DNA of 64,000 nucleotides, taken from Marivita sp046592965 (GTDB taxonomy: Bacteria > Pseudomonadota > Alphaproteobacteria > Rhodobacterales > Rhodobacteraceae). Below, piece after piece: positions 33,952 to 42,371 of this stretch (positions are counted from its first letter, which is position 1; every line of letters begins with the position of its first letter). The notes beneath the pieces were generated by a model. It was not told where the DNA came from. It did not search any database and saw only the letters and a list, made by a program, of their open reading frames with translations. Both the position numbers and the translations under genes were made by a program. Location of the stretch: positions 1 to 64,000 of the forward strand of contig NZ_JBISBV010000007.1 of assembly GCF_046592965.1 (NCBI RefSeq), given 5' to 3'.

Positions 33952-35622
33952 ATGACGCAGGGCACAAGGACGCGATCAGGCCATCCGGCGGCGGAGCTTT
34001 ACGCGCGCGAGTTCCGGCAAGGCCATATGGACCGGCGCGAATTCCTGGCCCGCACCACCATGCTGGGCGTCAGCGCAGGCGCGGCCTGCGCGTTGGCCGG
34101 ACTGCCCGGCCCGGCGCAGGCGGCGCCCGATGTGCAGCCGGGTGGAACATTGCGGATGCAGATGGAGGTGCGGCCGCACAAGGATCCGCGCACCTATGAT
34201 TGGACCCAGATGGCCTATGTCACCGCAGGCACGCTGGAGTATCTGGTTGAATACAATTCCGACGGCACCTTCCGGGGCATGTTGCTCGAGACATGGGAGG
34301 TCAATGACGACGCCACGCAGTACACGCTGAACGTGCGGCAGGGCGTGAGCTGGAGCAATGGCGACGAGTTCACCTCGGCGGATGTGGCGCGCATGATCGA
34401 GCGCTGGTGCGAAAAGGATGTCGAGGGCAACTCGATGGCCGCGCGCATGGCGACGCTGGTGGATGATGCCACCAACAGGGTGGCCGAGGGCGCGATCGAG
34501 ATCATTGACAGCCACACGCTGCGTTTGAACCTGCCCAAGCCCGACATCACCATCATCGCCGGCATGGCCGATTATCCCGCCGCGGTGACGCATGAGAGCT
34601 ACGATGCCGAAGCCCCCCTGTCCGAGCTGGTCGGAACGGGACCGATGGTGGTCGAAAGCCTTGAGGTCGGCGTGAAGGCCGTGCTGGCCAAAGGCGAGCA
34701 TCCGTGGTGGGGCAATGACGCGTTCGAGGAAGGCGGCTTTTACCTCGACCGGATCGAATTTATCGATTACGGCATCGATCCCGCGGCATGGCTGGCGGCT
34801 GCGGAAGCCGATGAAGTGGACACGTTCTACGAAAGCGTCGGCGCATTTGTCGATGTTTTGGACGCCATCGGCTTTGAGCGCACCGAAGTCGTCACCGGGG
34901 CGACGATCTGCATTCGCCCCAACCAGCGGGCCGAGATCGACGGTCTGAAACCCTATGCGGACAAGCGGGTGCGGCAGGCATTGGCGATGGCGGTGGACAA
35001 CGAGGTGTGCCTGGAGCTCGGCTATGCCGGACGCGGAGTTCCGGCGGACAATCATCATGTCGCCCCTGTGCATCCGGAATATAATGACAGCGTCAAGCGC
35101 ATTCCCGTCGATCCCGCCAAGGCCAAGGCCTTGATGGACGAGGCCGGGATGGGCGATTACGAACACGAGTTGATGTCCATCGACGACGACTGGCGCAACA
35201 ACACCACCGATGCGGTGGCGGCCCAGCTGCGCGATGCCGGGATCAAGGTGAAACGCACGATCCTCACAGGCGCGACCTATTGGACGCAATGGGTGGATCT
35301 GCCGTTCAGCTCGACCAACTGGGTGCACCGCCCGCTTGGGGTTCAGACGCTTGCGCTGGCCTATCGCAGCGGCGAGGCGTGGAATGAAACCGGTTTTTCC
35401 AACCCGGAATTCGACGCACTGCTGGCCGAGGCGAACTCGATTGCCGATGTCGACAAGCGCCGCGAGGTGATGGGCAAGTTGCAGGCGATCATGATCGAGG
35501 AAGGCGTGACCATCCAGCCCTACTGGCGCTCGCTTTATCGCCACAACCGGCCCGGCGTCGTCGGCACGGCGATGCACATCGCGTTCCTGCCCCAGATTTA
35601 CAAGTTCGGGCTGTCGGGCTGA
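33952..35622 (+). CDS. ABC transporter substrate-binding protein, family 5, Tat-exported, orphan
   Basis: This 556-residue periplasmic protein is of the peptide/opine/nickel type (SBP_bac_5), with core segments ADVARMIERWCEKDVEGNS, PYADKRVRQALAMAVDNEVC and DPAKAKALMDEAGM. Export is probably by Tat: DRREFLARTTMLGVSAG near residue 25 matches the twin-arginine pattern, followed by a mild hydrophobic segment and an A-x-A site. No permease or ATPase gene is next to it; DUF1206 follows at 77 bases. The ligand cannot be told from sequence. Confidence 0.88.
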   Translation: MTQGTRTRSGHPAAELYAREFRQGHMDRREFLARTTMLGVSAGAACALAGLPGPAQAAPDVQPGGTLRMQMEVRPHKDPRTYDWTQMAYVTAGTLEYLVEYNSDGTFRGMLLETWEVNDDATQYTLNVRQGVSWSNGDEFTSADVARMIERWCEKDVEGNSMAARMATLVDDATNRVAEGAIEIIDSHTLRLNLPKPDITIIAGMADYPAAVTHESYDAEAPLSELVGTGPMVVESLEVGVKAVLAKGEHPWWGNDAFEEGGFYLDRIEFIDYGIDPAAWLAAAEADEVDTFYESVGAFVDVLDAIGFERTEVVTGATICIRPNQRAEIDGLKPYADKRVRQALAMAVDNEVCLELGYAGRGVPADNHHVAPVHPEYNDSVKRIPVDPAKAKALMDEAGMGDYEHELMSIDDDWRNNTTDAVAAQLRDAGIKVKRTILTGATYWTQWVDLPFSSTNWVHRPLGVQTLALAYRSGEAWNETGFSNPEFDALLAEANSIADVDKRREVMGKLQAIMIEEGVTIQPYWRSLYRHNRPGVVGTAMHIAFLPQIYKFGLSG

Positions 35623-35699
35623 TGCTGCCGATGTAGGCAGGAAGGAACAATTCGGCGGTTTTGGTGATTGGTCTGTCAACCAGATGGAGGAAATCGCCA

Positions 35700-36548
35700 A
35701 TGAGCCAACAATCACAAGGCGACGCGCTGGATTGGGCTGTTCCGATCATGCGCGCGGGCTATGCCGGGCGCGGATTGACGTATTTGGCAATTGCCGGAAT
35801 TTCACTTTGGGCCATCTGGTCCGGCGGATCGGCGCAGGGGACGCAATCGGCTTTGTCACGCCTTCAGGGCACACCGGGCGGCGGTATCGTTCTGGGACTG
35901 ATCGCCATCGGGCTTATCGCCTATTGCGTCTGGCGCGTGCTGGACGCGATTTTCGACCTTGAAGCCTATGGCACGGATGGCAAGGCGATTGTCGCGCGCA
36001 TTGGTATGGTCGTGACGGGGTTGATCCACGCTGCTTTGGGCATTGCCGCATTTACCATTCTTTACGGAACGGGCACCGGCGGATCGGGGATTTCCGGTCT
36101 CACGCGCAAGGCGCTTGATCTGCCGATGGGCCAGTTTCTGGTTGGCGCCGGAGCGGTGGCGACGATCGGGGCCGGTCTTTACTACCTCAAGAAAGCCGTC
36201 ACCGGAGACTATCAGGACAATTTGCAAGCCAACCATTTCACCGTCAACTGGAACTGGGTTCTGAAGGCCGGTGTGGCGGCGCAAGGCGTCATCGTCACCA
36301 TCGTCGGCGGGTTTTTTCTGGTCGCCGCGCTCACCTATGACGCGTCCGAGGCGGGCGGCATGGACAAGGTGTTCAACTGGCTGTCGTCGCAACCCTTTGG
36401 CCAGACCATTGTCGTGGTGATTTGCCTCGGGCTTCTGGCGTTTGCGCTGTTCTGTTTTGTGAATGCCGCTTATCGCATCGTGCCGCGCGCCTCGTCAGAA
36501 GACGTGGAGACGCTGGCCAAGCGGGTCAAATCGAAGGTGAGTGACTAG
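35700..36548 (+). CDS. DUF1206 family six-TM membrane protein
   Basis: An ATG at 35700 behind TGGAGGA gives 282 residues. The protein consists of three repeats of two TM helices, each starting with an arginine/glycine pattern such as MRAGYAGRGLTYLAIAGISL, RIGMVVTGLIHAALG and LKAGVAAQGVIVTIVGG, which defines DUF1206. No function is established for the family. It ends 3 bases from the convergent lytic transglycosylase stop. Confidence 0.88.
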   Translation: MSQQSQGDALDWAVPIMRAGYAGRGLTYLAIAGISLWAIWSGGSAQGTQSALSRLQGTPGGGIVLGLIAIGLIAYCVWRVLDAIFDLEAYGTDGKAIVARIGMVVTGLIHAALGIAAFTILYGTGTGGSGISGLTRKALDLPMGQFLVGAGAVATIGAGLYYLKKAVTGDYQDNLQANHFTVNWNWVLKAGVAAQGVIVTIVGGFFLVAALTYDASEAGGMDKVFNWLSSQPFGQTIVVVICLGLLAFALFCFVNAAYRIVPRASSEDVETLAKRVKSKVSD

Positions 36549-36551
36549 GGC

Positions 36552-37166
36552 TTACCGCCCCCAGATCGTTTTGACGTAATTGAGGGTTTCCCGATAGGGC
36601 GGGATGCCCTTGTGCTTGAGCACCGCGCCCGGACCGGCGTTGTAGGCCGCAAGAGCCAGCGGCCATTGCCCGAACGCGCGATATTGTTCCTTGAGGTAGC
36701 GCGCGCCACCTTCGAGGTTCTGTTCGGGGTCGTTCGGGTTGACGCGCAGATCGCGCGCGGTGGCGGGCATCAGCTGTGCCAGACCGATCGCGCCCTTGTG
36801 GGAGCGTGCATTCGGATTGAAATTCGATTCCTGCTGCACGAGACGCAGGAACAGGTCTTCCGGAATGCCATGCCGCCGGGCCGCATTGCGGGCCATCCCG
36901 GCATAGAGCCCCTTGTAGCGGCCCCGGTATTGCGGAACCGTGCCGTCATCGGTGGTGCCCCATTTGGTGGGCGTGACGACCTTTGGCGGCTGGAGGCGAA
37001 TCGAGCTGTTGTATTGTTGCGATGCGCGCGAATCCAGGACTTTGGTCTGGCTGGAAAATAGCGCGACACGGTTTTTTGTTGAAAGAACTTCGGCGTTTGC
37101 CGCATGGGCGCATGCTGTGGCCGCGAGGATCAGAACCGCGCATAATCTCTGCTTTTTCGTTCGCAT
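36552..37166 (-). CDS. Secreted lytic transglycosylase (SLT domain)
   Basis: This 204-residue exported protein cuts the glycan strands of peptidoglycan. The signal peptide covers about residues 1-25 (ending HAANA). The SLT catalytic domain (about 85-204) has the catalytic Glu in LVQQESNFNPNARS, then GAIGLAQLMPATA, GGARYLKEQYR and AAYNAGPGAV. Short length suggests a minimal Slt without accessory domains. It is divergent from ssb; the shared 174-base gap holds a TATAAT at 37201-37206. Confidence 0.93.
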   Translation of the reverse strand: MRTKKQRLCAVLILAATACAHAANAEVLSTKNRVALFSSQTKVLDSRASQQYNSSIRLQPPKVVTPTKWGTTDDGTVPQYRGRYKGLYAGMARNAARRHGIPEDLFLRLVQQESNFNPNARSHKGAIGLAQLMPATARDLRVNPNDPEQNLEGGARYLKEQYRAFGQWPLALAAYNAGPGAVLKHKGIPPYRETLNYVKTIWGR

Positions 37167-37340
37167 ACGCTCGCGTCCTATCCATGAGATTTTGAAAGGG
37201 TATAATCAGATTCTTGCGTTTGCGCCAGCCTTTGGCACTCATCATTTCTTAACCACAAGCTGATGGTATCCCGCAACCACGCTGGTGTAGGGTCGGGCGA
37301 CGGCGCCTTGCGCCAGAGATTCGAAACAGATGGGGGAAGC

Positions 37341-37856
37341 ATGGCCGGATCAGTCAACAAGGTCATTATCATCGGCAATCTGGGGCGCGACCCCGAGGTG
37401 CGCACGTTCCAGAACGGCGGCAAGGTCTGCAATCTGCGGATCGCCACGTCGGAGAACTGGAAAGACCGCAACACCGGAGAAAAGCGCGAACGGACCGAGT
37501 GGCACAGCGTCGCGATCTTCAACGAGAACCTGGCGCGGCTGGCAGAGCAATATCTGCGCAAAGGCTCCAAGGTTTATATCGAAGGCAAGCTGGAAACCCG
37601 CAAGTGGCAGGACCAGTCCGGTCAGGATCGTTATTCAACAGAGATCGTGTTGCGCCCCTATGCAGGTGAACTGACATTCCTTGACAGTCGCGAAGGTGGC
37701 GGAGGTGGTGGCTATGGCGGCGGAAGCGACAGCGGCGGTGGCGATTACGGTGGTGACTATGGCGGCGGCGGCGGCGATTACGGTGGATCGAGCGGCGGTG
37801 GCAGCGGCCCCGCGCGGGCACCGGCACGCGACATCGACGACGAAATTCCGTTCTAG
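37341..37856 (+). CDS. ssb: Single-stranded DNA-binding protein SSB
   Basis: The ATG at 37341 behind GGGGGA starts with AGSVNKVIIIGNLGRDPEVR, the usual beginning; the frame upstream is not part of it. The 171-residue protein has an OB-fold (1-115), a Gly/Tyr/Asp/Ser-rich disordered linker (about 117-155) and the acidic tip DDEIPF that recruits replication and repair proteins. It is a single gene with its own terminator. Confidence 0.97.
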   Translation: MAGSVNKVIIIGNLGRDPEVRTFQNGGKVCNLRIATSENWKDRNTGEKRERTEWHSVAIFNENLARLAEQYLRKGSKVYIEGKLETRKWQDQSGQDRYSTEIVLRPYAGELTFLDSREGGGGGGYGGGSDSGGGDYGGDYGGGGGDYGGSSGGGSGPARAPARDIDDEIPF

Positions 37857-37862
37857 GATCTG

Positions 37863-37888
37863 AAAGGCGCCGGCTCTGGCGCCTTTTT
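37863..37888. terminator. Bidirectional terminator between ssb and aroB
   Basis: A perfect 9-bp stem AAAGGCGCC (37863-37871) / GGCGCCTTT (37878-37886) with a 6-base loop ends in TTTTT on the plus strand and has a shorter T-run on the minus strand. It serves ssb and, overlapping its end, aroB. Confidence 0.85.
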
Positions 37889-39003
37889 CACGACCGCTCG
37901 GACAATGCGTCCCGGAGCAGCGTTTGCACCGCGTCGGCCGGCACGTCCGAGGTGGTGAACGCCTCGCCGATGGCGCGCGCGAGAACGAAGGTCAGCTGCC
38001 CGTCCACGACCTTCTTGTCCTGTCCCATCAAGGCGATCAACGTCTGCGCGTCCGGCAAATCGCCTGCGATATCGGCCAGCGTCGTTTTCATGCCCAACTC
38101 GTTCAGCACCTGGCGCACGCGGCTTGGTTCTTCCTGAGAACACAGGGCCAGGCGGGCCGACAGTTCGAACGCCAGAGCGCAGCCGATGGCCACCCCTTCG
38201 CCGTGCAACAGCCGATCACCATAGCCGGTCGCCGCCTCGAGCGCGTGGCAGAACGTGTGGCCCAGGTTCAACAAGGCGCGGTCGCCCTGCTCTGTCTCGT
38301 CGCGCACCACGATGTCGGCCTTCATCTCGACCGAGCGGCGGACCGCATGGGCCAGCGCTTCGGGGTCGCGTGCAAGGATGCGGGTGGCGTTGTCTTCAAG
38401 CCAGCGAAAGAACTCGGCATCGCCCAGCATGCCATATTTCACCACCTCGCCCATGCCGGCCAGAAAATCGCGCTTTGGCAGCGTGTCCAGAACCGAAATG
38501 TCCGCCAGCACCAGCGCCGGTTGGTGGAATGCGCCGATCAGGTTCTTGCCCTGCGGCGCGTTGATCCCTGTCTTGCCACCGACCGAACTGTCGACCTGAG
38601 CGAGCAGAGATGTGGGCATTTGCACAAATCGCACGCCGCGTCGCAGCACGGCGGCGGCAAAGCCGACCAGATCGCCGATCACGCCGCCGCCAAGCGCGAT
38701 AACCACGTCCCGGCGTTCGATCTTTTGCTCCAGCAGCCACTCTACGGTGCGCTCGAATTGCGGCCAGCCTTTGGTCGCCTCGCCTGCGGGCAAGGTCAGG
38801 CTGACCGACTCGATCCCTTCGTCTGCCAGCGCGCGGGTCACGGTGGCGAGGTGCAGATCGCCGACATGCGCATCGGTCACGATCGCCACCCGGCGCCGCG
38901 CCAGAAATGGTGCGATCTCGGCGCCCGCCCGTGCCAGAAGATCGGCCCCGATCCTCACATCATAGGCGCGCGTGTCGAGCGGGACGTGAACGGTCTGGGT
39001 CAT
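37888..39003 (-). CDS. aroB: 3-dehydroquinate synthase AroB
   Basis: This 371-residue NAD-dependent, zinc/cobalt enzyme makes 3-dehydroquinate from DAHP, the second shikimate step. Motifs are GGGVIGDLVGFAAAVLRRG (NAD), PTSLLAQVDSSVGGKTGIN, EVVKYGMLGDAEFF, and metal ligands in LLNLGHTFCHALEA and LLHGEGVAIG. It overlaps aroK by ATGA (39000-39003), so two shikimate enzymes are coupled. Confidence 0.97.
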   Translation of the reverse strand: MTQTVHVPLDTRAYDVRIGADLLARAGAEIAPFLARRRVAIVTDAHVGDLHLATVTRALADEGIESVSLTLPAGEATKGWPQFERTVEWLLEQKIERRDVVIALGGGVIGDLVGFAAAVLRRGVRFVQMPTSLLAQVDSSVGGKTGINAPQGKNLIGAFHQPALVLADISVLDTLPKRDFLAGMGEVVKYGMLGDAEFFRWLEDNATRILARDPEALAHAVRRSVEMKADIVVRDETEQGDRALLNLGHTFCHALEAATGYGDRLLHGEGVAIGCALAFELSARLALCSQEEPSRVRQVLNELGMKTTLADIAGDLPDAQTLIALMGQDKKVVDGQLTFVLARAIGEAFTTSDVPADAVQTLLRDALSERS

Positions 39004-39548
39004 GCAAGTTCCTCCAGCACATCAGGGCGCGTGCGCAATGCGTCGATCACGCGGTTTGCCATGTCGTCGATCGACAGGCCGGGTTCGGACGTGACGCTGA
39101 GATCGGATTTGGCGTAGACCGGCACGCGTTCGTTATAAAGCCGCGTCAGCGCCGCCAGCGGGTCTGCCACGCGCAGCAATGGGCGGGTGTCCTTGTGCTT
39201 TACCCGGTTCCACAGCAGATCCCGGTCAGCGTTGAGCCAGACCGACACGCCCTTGGTCGAGATGATCTCACGGTTCTGCTCGGCCATGAACGCGCCGCCG
39301 CCGGTGGAGAGCACGCATCTCTCTTCCTCCAGCAGCCGTGAAATCACCTGATGTTCCTTCAGGCGGAAAAACGGCTCGCCGTCGCGTTCGAATATTTCAG
39401 GAATCGTCATGTTGGCGGCTTTTTCGATTTCAGCGTCCGAATCGATGAACGGCGCATGAAGCAACGCGGCCAAGGCCTTGCCCACAGCGGTTTTTCCGGC
39501 CCCCATCATGCCGACCAAAACCACTGTTTTCCTAAGTCTCGCCTGCAT
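39000..39548 (-). CDS. aroK: Shikimate kinase AroK
   Basis: This kinase phosphorylates shikimate at the 3-hydroxyl. It has the P-loop GMMGAGKTAVGKALA, the shikimate-binding DSDAEIE, GGGAFM and the lid RPLLRVADPL. I chose the ATG at 39548 (182 residues, starting MQARLRKTVVLVG), as in relatives; the frame continues to a TTG at 39578. It overlaps aroB and is divergent from the small membrane-protein gene at 39668. Confidence 0.95.
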   Translation of the reverse strand: MQARLRKTVVLVGMMGAGKTAVGKALAALLHAPFIDSDAEIEKAANMTIPEIFERDGEPFFRLKEHQVISRLLEEERCVLSTGGGAFMAEQNREIISTKGVSVWLNADRDLLWNRVKHKDTRPLLRVADPLAALTRLYNERVPVYAKSDLSVTSEPGLSIDDMANRVIDALRTRPDVLEELA

Positions 39549-39667
39549 CGCCCTTGTAACTCGGCCAAGTGCCGCCAATTTCTTGATGTTATGGGCTGAA
39601 TGACGTGATCTTGTGTAAAAGGCCAGTTATAAGTTGCGAAAAATAATCAAGGCAGGGCGAGGGTGTC

Positions 39668-39817
39668 GTGGGGCGGATCATAAAATGGCTGATTTATCTT
39701 TTGATCATCGGCGCGGTGGCGCTGGTGGCTTATGCCTATATCGGGCCGTTCTTCGGCGCTGATTTCTCGCCTCCGCAAACCGAGGTCCGCCAACCGGTGA
39801 CGCTGGAGTCAGATTGA
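39668..39817 (+). CDS. 49-residue single-pass membrane protein upstream of the xerD unit
   Basis: A GTG start gives a product beginning MGRIIKWLIYLLIIGAVALV, with one TM helix (about 7-26) and a Pro/Gln/Thr-rich tail ending VTLESD. Its TGA overlaps the TTG start of the next gene (TTGA), so it appears translationally coupled to it, and that gene is coupled to xerD. Short proteins of this shape precede xerD in other Roseobacters as far as I recall; no function is known. Confidence 0.65.
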   Translation: MGRIIKWLIYLLIIGAVALVAYAYIGPFFGADFSPPQTEVRQPVTLESD

Positions 39818-41379
39818 ACGGCATGAAGATCACGCGCTTCACTTGCTGCCTGTTGGTCGCCGCGCTGCCCGTGACGGCGCAAGAGGCGCCATTGTCGGCG
39901 ATCGACTGGCTTGCCGTGCAGCGCGACGTGACCCCGGTTGTGACGCTTGCACCCGAGAGACTGGAAAACCCCGTCGCCAAAAGCGCCACCGTTCCCGATG
40001 TCGAGGTGCAATCACTGGACGCGCCCTCCATCGGCGGCGTCGGACTGTTGCCGGGGTCGGTCACGGGTTTGCCCGCATCCTTGTGGCAAGGCAGCTCCGA
40101 GACACGTCTTGTTACCCTGATCGAGCGGTTGCGCACGCGCCAACCCTCTGTTCCGGCGCTGGATTCGCTGTATCACACGCTGCTTTTGGCCGAGGCCGCG
40201 CCGCCCCTGATCACCAGCGGCGAGACGCTGCTGCACGCCCGCATCAAGGCGCTTTACGATCACGGACTGGTCGCGCCGGCAGAGGCGCTGGCCGAGCGGG
40301 TCGGAGAGCTGACACCGGAATTGTTCGATCTGGCGTTCGATCTTGCATTGCTCACCGGGACGGATGGCGCACTGTGCACGATGTTGGACGAGAAGCCGAC
40401 CTTGAGCCGCGATCTGGCGACGCGCATCTGGTGCGCCACGCGGGGCGGCGATTTCCCCTTGGCGATGACGATCTACCAATCCGGCCATGCGCTTGAGCAT
40501 CTTTCCAAGCTCGACAGCGAATTGCTGTTGCGGTTTCTTGATCCGCAATACGCCGAAGAGTCCAAGTCCCTGCGCCCACCCGTGCGTCCCACCCCCCTGC
40601 AATTTCGCCTGTTCGAGGCGATTGGCGAGGCGCTGCCAACCGCGCCCTTGCCGCTGCCCTTTGCTGTCGTGGAACTGACCGGCGATTCCGGTTGGCGCGC
40701 GCAATTGCAGGCGGCCGAGCGGCTGGCGCGCGCCGGGTCTATCGACGGCAACCAGTTGCTTGGCGTTTACTCGGACCAGAAGCGCGCCGCCTCGGGCGGG
40801 ATCTGGGACCGGGTCGAGGCGTTGCAGCGGTTTGAAACGGCACTCGACGGCGGCGATGCCGGAGCGGTGTCGGTGGCGCTTGAAAAGGTCTGGCCGCAGA
40901 TGCGCAGTGCAGGTCTTCTGGTGCCGTTCTCCAACCTGTTCGCGGCGCGCCTTCAGGGCCTGGCGCTTAGCAACCGGGCGGCGCGGATCGCCGGGTATGC
41001 AGGGCTGTTGTCGGACGCCTTTGAAGATGCCGCAACAGGTCTGGCCGGCAGTGACGATGCCAATCTGGCGTTTCTGGCAAGCATCGCGCTGGGACAATCG
41101 CCAAAGAGCGTGCCGCCGGAGATGCCGCATGCCGACGCTTTGGCCGAGGGCTGGTCCGGTCCTCTCATAACGCCCGAGGATGTCGCCGGGATGGCCTCGC
41201 AGAACCGTCTTGGCGAGGCCTTGCTGATCGCGATCGGGCGATTCGAGAGCGGCGCCGATGGCAATGACGGCGCCTTGAGCGAGTCGATCCACATCCTGCG
41301 CGCCTTCGGTCTTGAGGAGACAGCGCGGCGGGCGGCGTTGCAACTGGCGATCCTCGATCTGGAAAGCGCGCGGCGATGA
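39814..41379 (+). CDS. Secreted protein of unknown function upstream of xerD
   Basis: This 521-residue protein has a signal peptide (MKITRFTCCLLVAALPVTAQ after three extra residues) and a helical, Ala/Leu-rich body suggestive of TPR-like repeats, with a cysteine pair near residues 189-209 (GALCTML and RIWCATR). I took the TTG at 39814 because GGAG lies 5 bases upstream and the start overlaps the previous stop; ATG at 39823 is the alternative. Its stop overlaps the xerD start (ATGA). I do not recognise a characterised family. Confidence 0.75.
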   Translation: MNGMKITRFTCCLLVAALPVTAQEAPLSAIDWLAVQRDVTPVVTLAPERLENPVAKSATVPDVEVQSLDAPSIGGVGLLPGSVTGLPASLWQGSSETRLVTLIERLRTRQPSVPALDSLYHTLLLAEAAPPLITSGETLLHARIKALYDHGLVAPAEALAERVGELTPELFDLAFDLALLTGTDGALCTMLDEKPTLSRDLATRIWCATRGGDFPLAMTIYQSGHALEHLSKLDSELLLRFLDPQYAEESKSLRPPVRPTPLQFRLFEAIGEALPTAPLPLPFAVVELTGDSGWRAQLQAAERLARAGSIDGNQLLGVYSDQKRAASGGIWDRVEALQRFETALDGGDAGAVSVALEKVWPQMRSAGLLVPFSNLFAARLQGLALSNRAARIAGYAGLLSDAFEDAATGLAGSDDANLAFLASIALGQSPKSVPPEMPHADALAEGWSGPLITPEDVAGMASQNRLGEALLIAIGRFESGADGNDGALSESIHILRAFGLEETARRAALQLAILDLESARR

Positions 41380-42302
41380 GCGACGCGCTTTGGATTTCAG
41401 CCTTTCTTGACGCGCAGGCCGCCGAACGCGGCGCGGCGACCAACACCCAGCTTGCCTATGCCCGCGATCTGGCGGATTTTACCGAATGGCTGGTCGGGCA
41501 GCGTAGCGGTCTGAGTGCCGCGCAAAAGAGCGATGTCGAAGCCTATCTCGTCTTTTGCGACGCGCAGGGGCTGGCGAAATCCACCCGCGCACGGCGCTTG
41601 TCGGCGATCAAGCAGCTTTACCGTTTCTGCTTTGAAGAAGGGTTTCGCGCCGACAATCCGGCGGTGCAGATCAGCGGGCCCGGGCGTGACAAGCGCCTGC
41701 CCAAGACCCTCTCCACCGAGGAGGTTGACCGCCTTCTGGAGGCCGCGCTGATCCACGGGCGCACCGAGGATGACAAGAAGCGCAACACCTGCCTGATGCA
41801 GTTGCTTTACGCCACCGGTATGCGGGTCAGCGAATTGGTGTCGCTGCCGCTGAGTGCGGCGAAGGGCGATCCGCGCATGTTGCTGATCCGGGGCAAGGGC
41901 GGCAAGGAACGGATGGTGCCGTTGTCACCGCCTGCCCGTGCGGCGCTGCGCGACTGGTTGAAGATCCGCGAGGACGGTGAAGATGCGGCGCGCATGGCGG
42001 GCAAACCCGCCTCGGCGTTCCTGTTTCCATCGCGTGGGAAATCCGGCCATCTGACGCGGCATGCGTTCTACATGCTGATCAAGGAGTTGGCGGTCAAAGG
42101 CGGAGTATCGCCTGACAAGGTGACGCCTCACACTCTGCGCCACGCCTTTGCGACGCATCTTTTGGCAAACGGCGCCGATCTGCGCGCGATCCAGACGTTT
42201 CTGGGCCACGCCGATGTCTCGACCACCGAGATTTACACCCATGTGCTTGAAGAACGGCTCAAGGAACTGGTGCTGGATCATCACCCGCTGGCGCGCGACT
42301 AG
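41376..42302 (+). CDS. xerD: Tyrosine recombinase XerD
   Basis: This 308-residue recombinase resolves chromosome dimers at dif with XerC. The N-terminal core-binding domain (1-105) is followed by the catalytic domain with Arg (TGMRVSEL, about 150), His-x-x-Arg (HTLRHAFATHLL, about 251-254), His (LGHADVST) and the nucleophile Tyr (TTEIYTHV, about 286). All catalytic residues are present. It ends a three-gene unit with overlapping starts and stops. No dif site was recognised nearby. Confidence 0.93.
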   Translation: MSDALWISAFLDAQAAERGAATNTQLAYARDLADFTEWLVGQRSGLSAAQKSDVEAYLVFCDAQGLAKSTRARRLSAIKQLYRFCFEEGFRADNPAVQISGPGRDKRLPKTLSTEEVDRLLEAALIHGRTEDDKKRNTCLMQLLYATGMRVSELVSLPLSAAKGDPRMLLIRGKGGKERMVPLSPPARAALRDWLKIREDGEDAARMAGKPASAFLFPSRGKSGHLTRHAFYMLIKELAVKGGVSPDKVTPHTLRHAFATHLLANGADLRAIQTFLGHADVSTTEIYTHVLEERLKELVLDHHPLARD

Positions 42303-42371
42303 GCGCGCACACTTGAACGCGGGGCGAAGCGGCCCCATAACCTTTCAAACCATTTCTCAACGTTGGACTCA

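Noticed and set aside
37178..37206. TATAAT at 37201 as the ssb promoter
   Set aside because: No recognisable -35 at 16-18 bases; kept only as a remark.
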